A program made the translations under genes and the position numbers. Shown here one piece after another: positions 35,930 through 46,667 of a DNA stretch of 64,000 bases. Under the pieces are notes generated by a model. That model was not told where the DNA came from, made no database searches, and saw nothing but the letters and a program-made list of their open reading frames with translations. The stretch is taken from positions 124,001 to 188,000 of the forward strand of contig JAEUBA010000060.1 in assembly GCA_018257865.1 (NCBI GenBank), read 5' to 3'. Source of the stretch: Stereocaulon alpinum. Taxonomy: Eukaryota > Ascomycota > Lecanoromycetes > Lecanorales > Stereocaulaceae. Every line of letters begins with the position of its first letter. Position 1 is the first letter of the stretch.

Positions 35930-36075
35930 GATGCTTGTGCGGGGATGGGGTGGGATTTGGAGAGGGGGGTGGCGTGGTGGGGGGTTTGGTGGGGGGTTGG
36001 AGTTTGTGGGAAGGGGGGAGGTGGGAGGTGGGGAGGAAGGGAAGGGAAGGGAGGAGAGGGGGGTATTTGTCGTGG
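35930..36075. repeat. G-rich tract with G-quadruplex potential
   Basis: The plus strand has repeated runs of 4-6 G separated by 1-5 bases, for example around 35985-36020, just after the MFS relic and before the 3' end of the UreG gene. Confidence 0.6.
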
Positions 36076-36120
36076 TATCATAACATCATAACAGCATAAA
36101 GTCCCAGCCCGTATCAGTGA

Positions 36121-37265
36121 TCACATCTCCGCATCAGCCTCTAAACCAAGAACAATACCACCACCCATACCCCCACTTCGCGTCTGTCCCCCACTCGTCT
36201 CCCCCTTTTGCTCATCCCCACTCCCCTTCTGTCCCCCACTCCCCTTCCACCTCTCCTCACAAACCTCATACGCCCCACTCCCCCTCCACGCACTCAGCAT
36301 CAACCCCACAATATCCCCCACCCCCTTCCCATTCTTCACCTCCGCAAAAACAACCGGACCCCCCTCCCTCATCCTTCCCGCATCCCGCTCCATAACGCCC
36401 AGATCCGCCCCCACAGCAGTCGCCAAATCAGTCTTATTAACGACGAGCAAATCACTCCCCGTGATACCCGGCCCGCCTTTTCGAGGCACTTTGTCGCCGC
36501 CAGCGACGTCTATTACGTAGATGATGAAATCGGCGAGTTCGCGCGAGTAGTTGGCGGCTAGGTTGTCGCCGCCGGATTCTATGAGGAGGATGTCGGTTTG
36601 GAAGTTTGTGTGCAGGGTTTGCAGGGCGTGGAGGTTGGCGGATATGTCTTCGCGGACTGCGGCGTGGGGGCAGCCGCCTGTTTCTATGGCTCTGTGGAGG
36701 GGGGTTTGATTAGTGGGTTTGATGGAGGTGGAGTGTTGGTAGGGATTGTTTTGGGGGAGTAGGATAGGAGAAGTGGGACGTACTGGATGCGGGCGGGTGG
36801 GAGGGCGGAGTGTTTGGTTAGGAATTCGGCGTCTTCGCGGGTGAAGATGTCGTTTGTTACGGCGGCTATGCTATACTTGTCTCGAAGGGCTAGACATAAT
36901 GCGAGCATGAGGGCTGTTTTGCCGGACCCGACTGGGCTGTGGAAGACGGTTGGGTCAGCGAGACGGACTTTGTGTATGATCGTTGGGACTGCTTGTGCAA
37001 GCTGCTATGGGGAGATGGTATCATGGGGCGGTGATAAAGGCTAGGGTATGTAAGATAGCATGAGAGCTTACCCACCAATTCCCACCGTGAAAGCTCGCTC
37101 GTTCCAGTCTCGGCCATGTATGATGGGCATCTCGCGTTGCGTATAGGAGCCGGGACCGTCGAGTATCTCGTGCGAGTGGCCATGCTCGGCGGCGTTGAAT
37201 TCGTGGGAGTGGGAGTGCGAGGGCAGACCGTCGTGGCTGTGGGGCGTCGCTGTTACTGCTGCCAT
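36121..37265 (-). CDS. ureG: urease accessory GTPase UreG
   Basis: Predicted complement join(36121..36691, 36784..36936, 37072..37265), 305 aa, introns of 135 and 92 bp with in-frame joins. The ATG at 37265 opens a histidine-rich N-terminus (TPHSHDGLPSHSHSHEFNA, then EHGHSHE), typical of eukaryotic UreG and likely to bind nickel. The SIMIBI GTPase core follows: P-loop GPVGSGKT (about 66-73), TNDIFTREDA, then the CPH motif as ETGGCPHAAVREDIS, ESGGDNLAANYS and NKTDLA. UreG hydrolyses GTP to load nickel into urease with UreD and UreF, in the cytosol. The C-terminal 50 residues are glycine/serine-rich and longer than usual. Confidence 0.92.
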
Positions 37266-37936
37266 CGTAGCACTTGTAGCTTCGAGAAGAGAAACGTCAA
37301 TTGAAGAGTTGGGTCTGCTTAATCGTTGTTTAGGCGACGGTGGTGGAGGGCAATATGTTTCGCCAAGCCCGCAGATAAGGGGAGATAAGCATCCCAGACC
37401 TGGCAGACCTGAAAGCCTTACCAATGGGAAATCCCAGTATTACTCAATATATCAAAGTAATGTTGCGTGCCCCACAATAGGGAGACTACTAGCCCTGCAA
37501 TCGAAGTCGGATCTCACGCCGTTCTAATCGGCCATTGATTCGGTCTGGGCCAATTCATCCAGACTAAGTGTCATCTCTTTTGGTCATGACTGGACACTCT
37601 AAGAGGACAAAGGCTTGACTACTGATACTGCCTCGAATTGGGGAAAGAATGGTGTCTATGGACTCTGTCTCAGCTGTTGCAAAGGCTGTTTTGACCCTTA
37701 ACATGATTCTAATTGCATGGCATACTCAAACCCAACAGCGGCAAATTCACGCGTTTGTATTACCATGTGCAGACCATGAAATACGGACCATATGACAATG
37801 TTGCGCTCACGTCGGTACATGCCAACAGACTTTTAGAAAGATCAACAGCAAACTTGCACAGCATATCCCTAGTATCAACCATACCACCAAAGAGTCCCAC
37901 ATTCAAATTTTGTCCACGTTGTTCCACTATACCACT
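37266..37936. other. intergenic, nothing recognised
   Basis: UreG promoter and 3' flank of the secreted-protein gene. A frame at 37713-38063 (+) lies antisense to that gene and shows no domain. Confidence 0.5.
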
Positions 37937-38541
37937 TTACAACAGAGAAGAACGACACGGGATCCGAGGTTGCCAAAGGCTCCCTGATCCAATTTTAGTC
38001 CAGGTAGCTCCACTGTACTCCTCTATAAGAAAAAAGAATCCCTGGGACTCCCAGTTTATATAGAATGTAAGAAGCGCCAAACCACTCTGTGCCAACTCCG
38101 CCCATGTAACGGGCCGTCTAGCACGCGATGTTTGCCGAACGACCAGGATTGTCTCCGTTTGTACATCCGAGAATTGTACACGTTGGGGCATGGTTTCTCT
38201 TGGATTATGTCTCATGGCCTCGTTCAGTGCCTGCTCAATAATCCTCGTGGCCACTATCTGGTTTACGGGACCGGGGTAGGAATGAAATTTGATCCGCAGG
38301 GAGGGGACGGGTGAGTAGAACCACGGGTCTGGAGGGAAGGTGCTGAGAGCTCTTAGTTCTTAATCTCGTGATTTTGGTATTTTCCAAGAATTTGAAGCGA
38401 CGTGACGTACTTCGAGCCTGTCACATTGAACGGCAGTGTGCTGTTCGAGGCACTTTTCGATAGGCATAGCGACCCTGGTGGCGGCGAGGCTGGGAAGGCC
38501 CAGGCACAGCCCAAGCTGATATAGAAAAGAGTGGCTAGCAT
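37937..38541 (-). CDS. predicted secreted protein, family not recognised
   Basis: Predicted complement join(37937..38342, 38411..38541), 178 aa, one 68-bp intron (GTACGT donor, CTCTCAG acceptor) that keeps frame. The ATG at 38541 opens a signal peptide (MLATLFYISLGCAWAFPA) with a probable cut after about residue 16-18. The mature part begins with a Pro/Ser-rich stretch with NST and NVT sites (possible N-glycosylation). A globular stretch follows: WFYSPVPSLRIKFHSYPG, VATRIIEQALNEAMRH, then ETILVVRQTSRARRPVTWAE and a hydrophobic LALLTFYINWESQGFFFLIE. Few cysteines. I do not recognise the family; it could be a cell-wall or effector-like protein. Confidence 0.6.
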
Positions 38542-38633
38542 ATCCCTCTTTCATGAAAGATTGGGGACGCTTGATTTGTGACGTAGGAAAGTTCGATTCA
38601 ACATAATGTCTTCGCATTGCATTTATCTCAGTA

Positions 38634-39418
38634 GTGTCACTATTGCGCTCATGCATAATATTTGTTTCATCTTATAGCCGCACACGACAACTTGCCATCT
38701 CCTACACGGCGCGGCGCTTGTTCGAGCTTGATCGAAATGTTGGCGCAGCTGATGGCGACTGCTCCGAACAAAGATCCCATCAATTGGCTTGCTTAATCAG
38801 ATGCGAGAAAGATCTGTTCAATAACACCGTCCAAAAGGTACATGCTTTGATCAACGCCGGGGTACGAATGAGAAGAGTCTGTCTCGCATGGCGAGCATTT
38901 GAAACACGGAGGAACTGGCTTAAAGAACCTGACCTAAGTCAGGAGCATCTTGTAGCAGGTCTTACCAAGATGTTGCCGACTTTACTGGGACGACTCCCCT
39001 TTTGCAGGCTGCGTCAAGGGGTTTGATATACATGGCTCAAGCTCTAGTCAAGGCAGGTGCCAGCGTGAACGCAATAGACAATAACATACGGAATGCCGCA
39101 CACGTTGCTCTTCGATACGGACACCGATGCATCTTGGAGATGATCGAGACACCGGAAGATGAGTGGAACGCTTCGCTTTCCCACATATTTTACTCTGGAT
39201 TCGAGATTCGCGACGCGACTCTAGTACGTGGAGCAGTCTGTTCAAGCAAGACCATAATTGAAGCTGCGATATTGAACAGAAGGTCTCGATTTCACGGCAA
39301 CGTTCTCGATGGTTGTCAACGGGGCGACAAATCTGCTACATCTGTTAATGACACTCGATGGGCACCTTGATGCTACTCGTCTCCTTAACCCGGATGCCGA
39401 TGGCTTAGATGCGCGGTG
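38634..39418 (+). pseudogene. ankyrin-repeat gene, degenerate or multi-exon
   Basis: Ankyrin-type sequence is visible in pieces: KVHALINAG near 38837-38860, then from about 38940 a frame with TTPLLQAASRGLIYMAQALV and KAGASVNAIDNN, NAAHVALRYGH, and after a one-base shift near 39285 NGATNLLHLLMTLDGHLDA. An intron (about 38861-38939) could join the first two pieces. The last join needs a frameshift or an unseen intron. No intact reading could be built. Related in kind to the ankyrin gene at 18.4 kb but not a close copy. Confidence 0.45.
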
Positions 39419-41016
39419 AACAAGGGCCTTCAGACCTACACTTCTAGCTTCCTTTGGAACCGCGGGAATGCGGCTCAACAAATTGACACCCATGGTCGCG
39501 AAATGCTTGCTGAGGATGCCAAGGGTCTGATCCTGGACTGGTCCGCGATGGTAAAGGGCGTGGCAAAGCTGCTGTAATCCCATGCATACGCAGGCGCTGG
39601 GCAAGCACTTTGGTAAGAGAACATTACAGATCATATCAGAGGGCCTTACAAACACGACGCCATTCGTACTATGAGTGAACTCAAGAAAGCAATCTAATCT
39701 TGCAATTTTGCGCTCTGAAGTGTTCCGGCACAGAACAAAGGAACGAATATCATGCAGTCAAATCTAAAGTAAGGTAGATATGATAAGCGGACGTTGAAAG
39801 CTGCTGTCACGGTTCCTGCATAGAAGCCCTGCATCTATGCAGGGCTGACTAGCTTAGTCATATTGTTTAGTCAGCACCTACGCCTACATTTTGCATGCAA
39901 TTCCATAGAACTCCTTCATAGCTAGAGTTCTATTGATATCGATTCTCGTTAGAATAAGTGGTGAAAACTATGGTGGATGAGGCCTGCTCAACTGGGCTCG
40001 CTTAACACTAGTCTGCTAGGGCTAGGGCTTGCCAAGGCCTTTATGCTCACTGGATGAAATCCCTGCATGCAATTCTATCTAGCAACAACAACATCAATAA
40101 CAATAGAATTGTTCACCCCCAAACCAATGACCAAAAAGTCTCCAATCAGATCACTAATATTCTAAAGATCCTACAACACCATTCAGGTCCCCTATGGATC
40201 CCTGACTGCTGCAGCGGGTGCCAAGAAGACAGACATCTGCCCCGACCTCACCCCGGATCGAGCATTGGGTGAGCGCCGCCCTATTTTCGCGTGAATGAGG
40301 GTGATTGTGGGTGACTACGACCCCCGCGTGGGTGAGCTGTTTCCTGACTCCGCAGTTATCAGAAACCATTACGTTACTCTTCTACGCCCAGGATGAGTAG
40401 TTCGCTAGGAATCTGCAATGGTGGTTGTAGATTGATAGCGAACCTCCTCCCCTCAAAGCTCTCCCAAACCATCTTTCCTCTCGAGTAAGGGACACTAGGA
40501 TATGAAAACCACCCAGAGCGTACCTAACTGTAATTAAGCTCCAAAGCTGAACTCGCTGTATTGGGTGGACGTCATATCGTTTGAGAGACGTGACAGGACG
40601 CTTTTGGGCTTGATCCCATGCTGAGATCCTTGGACCCTTCGCCACGATGGAGCGGCGAAGATGGGAAGGATCTACGGCGTACCTCACTCATACTGAGGCT
40701 CGAGGCCGCTACTGGCTTGAAAGTCAAGGTCGCCTGAAAACCACACACCTCGCAGGGGATGAGCTGGCGTTAGCCGAGATAGAGACGTAGATCCATTATG
40801 TGATAGAATCTGCTGGAGCTTCCTTATATTATGTAATGATGACTGGTATTAGGATATGCAAAAAGTACAGAGCTTATCGTCCTGAGGTGCCAGCAAGTCA
40901 GGAGATGAGTGAACTTGGGGTAAAATACCACTCAACAATCTATTACATCGCGTTCCTTCTTCCAACCAGTGCACAAGGCGCTAGACAGGATGAAAAACTT
41001 GGATGACATTGCGTCA
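39419..41016. other. no gene recognised
   Basis: Short frames only. A repeat of GCATAGAAGCCCTGCATCTATGC-like text at about 39818-39845 forms a small palindrome (CTGCATAGA.. / TCTATGCAG). Confidence 0.4.
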
Positions 41017-41345
41017 AAAGCCCACTGAGACCAAGAGCCAAATGAGAACGACAGCCCACTGATACTAGGGGCCCTCTGAGACCAAGAGCCAAACGGGAGC
41101 GACAGCCCACTGATACTAGGAGCCCTCTGAGATCGACAGCCCACAGAGATCAAGAGCCAAACGAGAACAACAGCCCACTGATACTAGGAGCCCTCTGAGA
41201 TCGACAGCCCACAGAGACCAAGAGCCAAACGAGAACGACAGCCCACTGATACTAGGAGCCCTCTGAGATCGACAGCCCACAGAGACCAAGAGCCAAACGA
41301 GAACGACAGCCCACTGATACTAGGAATCCACTGAGATCAAATGCC
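41017..41345. repeat. 68-bp minisatellite, about 4-5 units
   Basis: The phrase TGATACTAGG starts at 41060, 41111, 41179, 41247 and 41315: one 51-bp step followed by three exact 68-bp steps. Each full unit also holds AGCCAAACGAGAACGACAGC and GAGATCGACAGCCCACAGAG. A unit of 68 is not a multiple of three, so this is not a protein repeat in one frame. Confidence 0.9.
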
Positions 41346-41621
41346 CACTCAGACGAACAAAACGCGGAAATTGAAAGCTTCCCTAGGCCGTTACAGCCCA
41401 AGAGGGAAGACCCCTTCGGGTCTGGGCCCGTCGAGGTATACTGTGTACTCAAGCGTTGCCCCGGCCGCGAATACTGGTCTAACATACCCTGAACCCATAC
41501 CATGAGCCTAGAACACCACGCTGCAGGTAGCGCAAGGCCCCCCCTCCGACCATGACAGTCTTCAGAGTTACTCCTTCCTCGGCAGCACGGAATGCGTCAT
41601 CAGTCAGAGTCTGGTTGCTAT

Positions 41622-41950
41622 CTACATAGCGGCTTCAATGTAGAGCGAGAGTAGATTCAAGACCAAGGCCCCGCTGGAGGTTATGGCCCATGCCAGTAGC
41701 ACACGGTCTCTCTGCCCTATTAGAACGAGAGATTAGCAAGGCCACAATACGACGTTGATTGCAGGAGGTAGAAGGTTGTTGAGGATTTGGGAAGAGCTTG
41801 CGGGGAAAATGAGAGTTTACCGTGTATATTGTCTGTCCCGGAGACGTTGCGGAGACACCAGCGAGTGGCCATTCCAACCAGTGGTAGAATGATCCGGAGT
41901 AGGAAGTGTTTTAGATCCATATATTGGATCAAGGATATGAAAGACGGCAT
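41622..41950 (-). CDS. small putative membrane protein, possibly truncated
   Basis: Predicted complement join(41622..41716, 41821..41950), 74 aa, with a 104-bp intron ending in TTCTAATAG. The first exon gives LKHFLLRIILPLVGMATRWC and the second VLLAWAITSSGALVLNLLSL, two plausible membrane helices. After the TAG, a different frame continues with protein-like text (TLTDDAFRAAEEGVTLKTVM and VGGGALRYLQRGVLGSWYGF) down to about 41480. The gene may have lost its C-terminal half by a one-base shift. No family recognised. Confidence 0.35.
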
Positions 41951-42528
41951 CTTCTTTGCTTAGATCTTTTGGGTTGGAGAGAAGAAGAGGAAAAGAAAGG
42001 AAGGAAGAGGTACTTCAATTCCATTTTCTGTCTCGGTTGACTAGCGTCCCTTTTGGAGATAATGGGAAGGTGCGATGCACGATGGTCAGAGTTCTTCTAT
42101 TTCAGACTGAATGATCTATCAATTCTCGATTTTAAGTGTTGGAAAATACAAGTTAGAAGAAATGTAGATGCAAAAATAGCGGCCAGCATTCGATTAAGCA
42201 ATAGGCGGTTACTCTCTTCCAATGGCTTCCTCATGCGATTCTTCCCCTGTGGTTCTCGAGATGAGGATACCCAAAACTGCACCCTTTCTAGCATTTACAG
42301 GGAAGGCGCTTCTTCAGGTACGTCATCTAGAGGCCTGCTCCGTAAAGATATATGACCTAGCCATGCTTGCCATATTGGTGTTGAGCCAATGCCTTCTGAG
42401 ACGGAAAGATCAATAGGTACGCGGGCCTTACACCTTAAACGGAGAATGCCAAGTCTTAGAGTCATGTTAGTATAGTGAAGTAGGTAAAGCCCTCGGACAA
42501 ACCGTATAGTCAGCAAGCATCATTTAAC

Positions 42529-42951
42529 TCAATCCTTCCGCAGCTTCCAATCCTCCCACTCATACCCTGGTGCACGGCGACGGTTGTATACTTGCCCAAT
42601 CCAGAATATAACAGCTCCAGGGACTATCATCAACGGATACGCTGCTCCCAACCTTCGACAAGTGGGCAAGCCGGATAGTATACACACGAAGACTGAAAAG
42701 GCATCGCAGATCAGAACCATGAAGATCCAGCCGATCATTAAAGTAAAGGATAAGCCCTCATACACCTGGAGGCGGGGAGGACGGGGCGAGAAGAAGCCAA
42801 ACCGATCCGGTATTTGTAATGTACAAGACTGGATACGGTACCCAGTAGTCGCAATGGCAAGGTGAAGAGAATTAAGCTGGTTGTTGACTATTTCACCAGC
42901 GAAGGCCTCTTTAAGAATTGTAAGGATGTTGCCAATAAATTTGCCGAACAT
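42529..42951 (-). CDS. small two-helix membrane protein, unknown
   Basis: Intronless 140-aa frame with a good ATG at 42951. Two hydrophobic segments are visible: about 68-93 (SFTLMIGWIFMVLICDAFSV onwards) and about 104-122 (YPLMIVPGAVIFWIGQVY). The short polar end YNRRRAPGYEWEDWKLRKD is charged and likely cytoplasmic. No family recognised. Coding status rests on the composition and length only. Confidence 0.5.
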   Translation of the reverse strand: MFGKFIGNILTILKEAFAGEIVNNQLNSLHLAIATTGYRIQSCTLQIPDRFGFFSPRPPRLQVYEGLSFTLMIGWIFMVLICDAFSVFVCILSGLPTCRRLGAAYPLMIVPGAVIFWIGQVYNRRRAPGYEWEDWKLRKD

Positions 42952-43585
42952 TTTGTTGAGATAGTGGTCGAGAGATGCGAGTGGGCGAAGATGTGATATT
43001 TTGAGAGGATGGTGTAGTTACCTAAGTGCCAAAACCATCTCAAAGAGCTGAGGCAAAGTAGCCAGCAGGCTAACTGGAAATAGTTAGCATGCTTTTTCAG
43101 AGAATATCACCATGACTAAACCCCGAGGTTTCCCCGGGGAACGCTCCGGGGGTTTCGGGGGGGCTTCGGAGGTTTAATGACTTATGTCACACCCTATTGA
43201 TGAGGTTAGTCTTGACTTGCGCCAAGAGACTTGGTATGCCAAGACTCTAGCCCTACAACAACCGGGCGGAGGGTTAGGTTAATGGGGGCAGATTTTTGTT
43301 ACCTTGAACCGCCAAGCTGGCTGACGTACACTAGCGTCAACCTTGAAGTCTTGCAGCTTTCAAAGGCCAAACATTACAACTTCCGCATGCGTCTTAAGTA
43401 TCTCAATCATCTTGTGTGCTCATTGTCAAATCGCAGATATTAGTCAATTTTTCAAGGCTAACAACATAACTATTCCCATTATCCTCATTGCAAAAGTCCC
43501 TTGATGTGATTATATGCACTCTGCACCAAAACATGTGAAAGATTACAACCCATCCACCTAGGGGAACTAATTAGCCTGCGCCAAT
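42952..43585. other. intergenic with GC-rich palindromic patch
   Basis: At about 43122-43168 there is a patch of CCCCGAGG, CCCCGGGG and long G runs that can fold on itself. The rest, including probable promoter and leader of the KH gene, shows nothing recognisable. Confidence 0.5.
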
Positions 43586-45502
43586 ATGTCAGGGCAAGCC
43601 AATGTCTCCGAGATCTTGAGAGCGCTGGGTGAGTGTATCAGAGACTTATCTGGTCAGTGTCTGGATCTGACAATGCGTGTAGGGGCAGCATCTCGACCTG
43701 GCGGTACCCTAACGCAATCAGCTCCCCCACAGCAAATGCCTCCCCTACAACACCGACCTCCGTCTAATGCCTATCCTCCCTCCTACCCTCCCGCAGCCTC
43801 TCCAATGGGAGCTACGCCATATCCACTCCCTCAGCCAAGCTACTCTGGGAGTATTGATCTCAGCAATATCAAGCCAGTGAATTCTGGCTCTGTCAGCTTG
43901 GCGCCTACCTACGATGGCAGACCCACCCGCGCCAGTAAGCCCCCCGTGCAAAGAATATGTGCTCGGAAGTTGACAACCTTTCTAGCGCCAACACGCGATG
44001 TTGATCCTAGATCGGCTGGCCGTCCATATCAACGGTCGAGATCACGCTCACCCTCGCCTCGAATGACGCAAGCATTTCGAGACAATTACAATCCCTACAG
44101 GGAAGAGCGTCGTGAGGAATATAGGCGTCTAAACCCTGTACCGTATGGACGTGAAAGAGAATTCACCCCAGATCAGAGAGGCCCCCCACCAGGCTCTCGG
44201 TTCACTCCTCCTTCAGGAAGAGGCTTCGGCGGGCCGGAGGAGCGGCCTCCTATGGACCGTCGTATGGCTGACGAAAATAACGTCGAAGTCATACCCATCG
44301 ATGCCGGATTTGTGGGTCTGATCATTGGCCGCCAAGGCGAGACTATGCGACGTGTAGAAGCCGATACATCAACCCGAGTCCAGTTCATGACTGGGCCAGA
44401 GAACAGCGGACCAATGCGGCAATGCAAAATTACCGGTTCCCAGCATGCACGCGAAGCTGCGAAAGCAGAGATCTACCGTATCATTGAAGAGAATGGTAAT
44501 GCTGTTGGGCCCTCATTGACAGGGAGAGCGCCTCCGCCTCCCGGTCGCGATATGGGCATTGGCAATGGTGCTGGAGTTAAACAAGCTGGTACCGGCCAGC
44601 CAGCGCTCCGAGACAACGAGGAAGCTATGAAGATTATGGTCCCCAACAGGACCGTCGGTCTGATCATTGGCCGCGGTGGTGAGACTATAAGAGATCTGCA
44701 GGAGAGAAGTGCATGTCATGTCAACATCGTTGGAGAAGAAAAGAGCGTCAATGGTCTAAGGCCCGTAAATCTGATTGGTACGCCATCCGCAGCCGCCATG
44801 GCTAAAGAGCTCATCATGGAAATTGTCGAGAGCGATACCAAGAGCCTTGCAAATCAAGGAGGCATCCCGAGAGACACTCCAGGACTATCACAGCTAAGGG
44901 GCGCGGATGGTGATAAAATCAATGACAGAATTATCGTCCCATCAGAAGCTGTTGGCATGATAATTGGCAAAGGTTCGTCGCCCTGCGATCATAGGCAAGG
45001 CGTATCTAACGTTGTTACATAGGAGGAGAGACAATCAAAGCTATGCAGGCTGATACAGGCTGTAAGATCAATGTCTCACCAGGCCAGGAGGCTGAGCGAG
45101 AGATTGGCCTGGTAGGGTCCCGTGACGCTATTGAGCGGGCCAAACAGGCGATAATGGAGAAGGTGCATACAGTGGTAAGTCCAGTCCCTCGTCTCGTACT
45201 ACGTCTTACTTACATCACCATAGCAGGAGAAGAACAACCGCTCAGGCGGGGGAGGGGGCGTTCGCCGTGAAGCGCAACAGTTCAACGGCCCGTCATACCC
45301 CAACAATCAGCCCCCAACCCAGCGACATCAAAACATGCTTCCAAACGGCCAATCTGCACAGTCCCAGCCCCAAGCTGTCGGCCAAGCAGGTGGCGAAGAT
45401 CCCTACGCTGCCTATGGTGGCTATGAAGCTTATGCAATGCTATGGTATAATTACCAGCAACAAGCTCAACAGAACCCTCAAAATGGTCCCCCAGGCTCGT
45501 GA
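43586..45502 (+). CDS. triple KH-domain RNA-binding protein
   Basis: Predicted join(43586..43628, 43689..43934, 43986..44972, 45023..45174, 45224..45502), 568 aa. Three KH domains are clear, each with the GxxG loop: about 195-265 (GFVGLIIGRQGETMRR), 308-385 (TVGLIIGRGGETIRDLQE) and 409-480 (AVGMIIGK, joined across intron 3 to GGETIKAM). The N-terminus is Pro/Gln-rich with an Arg/Ser patch (RSRSRSPSPR). The C-terminus is Gln/Tyr-rich and ends QNPQNGPPGS. This FUBP/PCBP-like layout binds single-stranded RNA or DNA in the nucleus or cytoplasm. Introns 1 (60 bp) and 2 (51 bp) contain no in-frame stop and are multiples of three, so retained forms would stay open. The last acceptor is a tandem TAG-CAG. 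Confidence 0.88.
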
Positions 45503-46667
45503 CGTGATCATTTTTTCATGTCGGCATGTGAGATGACTCGCATCGTGAACACTTGATGATTATGACTTGATACCCCGGCATACATGCTTGATATGATATG
45601 ACGCTTGATACCTCATCGCTTGATATTACACCGCTTGTTACCACGCTCGTCAGGATACCCTTTGGGATGGCATACTGGGCAACCACTATTACCGCTCTTA
45701 CAGCATCACTAGCGCTTCGCATTTCGCATTACTGGCGCTGCGTTCTCCCTTGGGCTTGACACAATGGCCGATGACCATGATATGCTTCGCTTCTCCTCGA
45801 CTGGATACGTGATCACTCTTCCAATAACATCGGAATTTCACCGCCATACATCCATTCTTATGTTCATGCATTTATCCTTTCACGTTTGCATAGGATGTTC
45901 GCCAGTGCTGGGTTCCATGCCCTCTTGGCATCCAACATGTTTCAGCAACAGATAAGAGGCGGGTCTTGAGCGTTTTGCTACCGAGGATCAAGTGCAGAAG
46001 TATGGTCCCAGCCCCTCGAGACCGCAGTTCATGTACATAGCATATTCTACATTCTCTCATAACAACAGCTCATGCCCTTCATGTGCATTTGCTAGCTCAG
46101 CCTCAGCTTTCATGTAAGTCAAATCAAAATATCCATCTGCCGTCCAACGTGCATCGAGTCGCCTCACAACAGCACTCACAAGACCGTCCATCGCGACAGA
46201 ATATCTGGTACTGCTTCGCTAGTACATATTGCATTCCATATCATACCTTCTCATCACGCTTCGCAAACCACCAGGTGCCTCAGTCGATCAACAGCCACGG
46301 AGCCTAGCATCTCCTCCATATATCACATCGCCATATCAAAGAAAGTCCGTCGATCGAAAACCCCTATGCTTGAATAAAAGCTATGAATTATTCAACTTCC
46401 CTGTACTTGCTTCCCTGCTCAATAAGCTATGATACATACATACTTCCGCACTCTATCACACACCCCCAAAGCGCCCAATGTACTCCATCCAAACCCTTAT
46501 GAAAAACCCCTTTTGTATAAAAGAACATAAAAGGCTCTCTCAGTCTCTCTCTTTCGGAGAAAAAACGCCGTCGCTGAACCGTAGTAAAAGTGTGATGATG
46601 ATGATAGCCTATGCCTTCCCGTATATCGCACGAACGCCAAAACATTAACGAACGCCGTTCTCAACTA
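45503..46667. other. intergenic region between convergent genes
   Basis: Shared 3' flank of the KH and PtaB genes. Around 45557-45660 several GCTTGATA-like repeats occur. No gene is recognised. Confidence 0.5.

Noticed and set aside
41017..41345. CRISPR-like array
   Set aside because: The repeat is continuous with no variable spacers, and the genome is fungal; it is a minisatellite.
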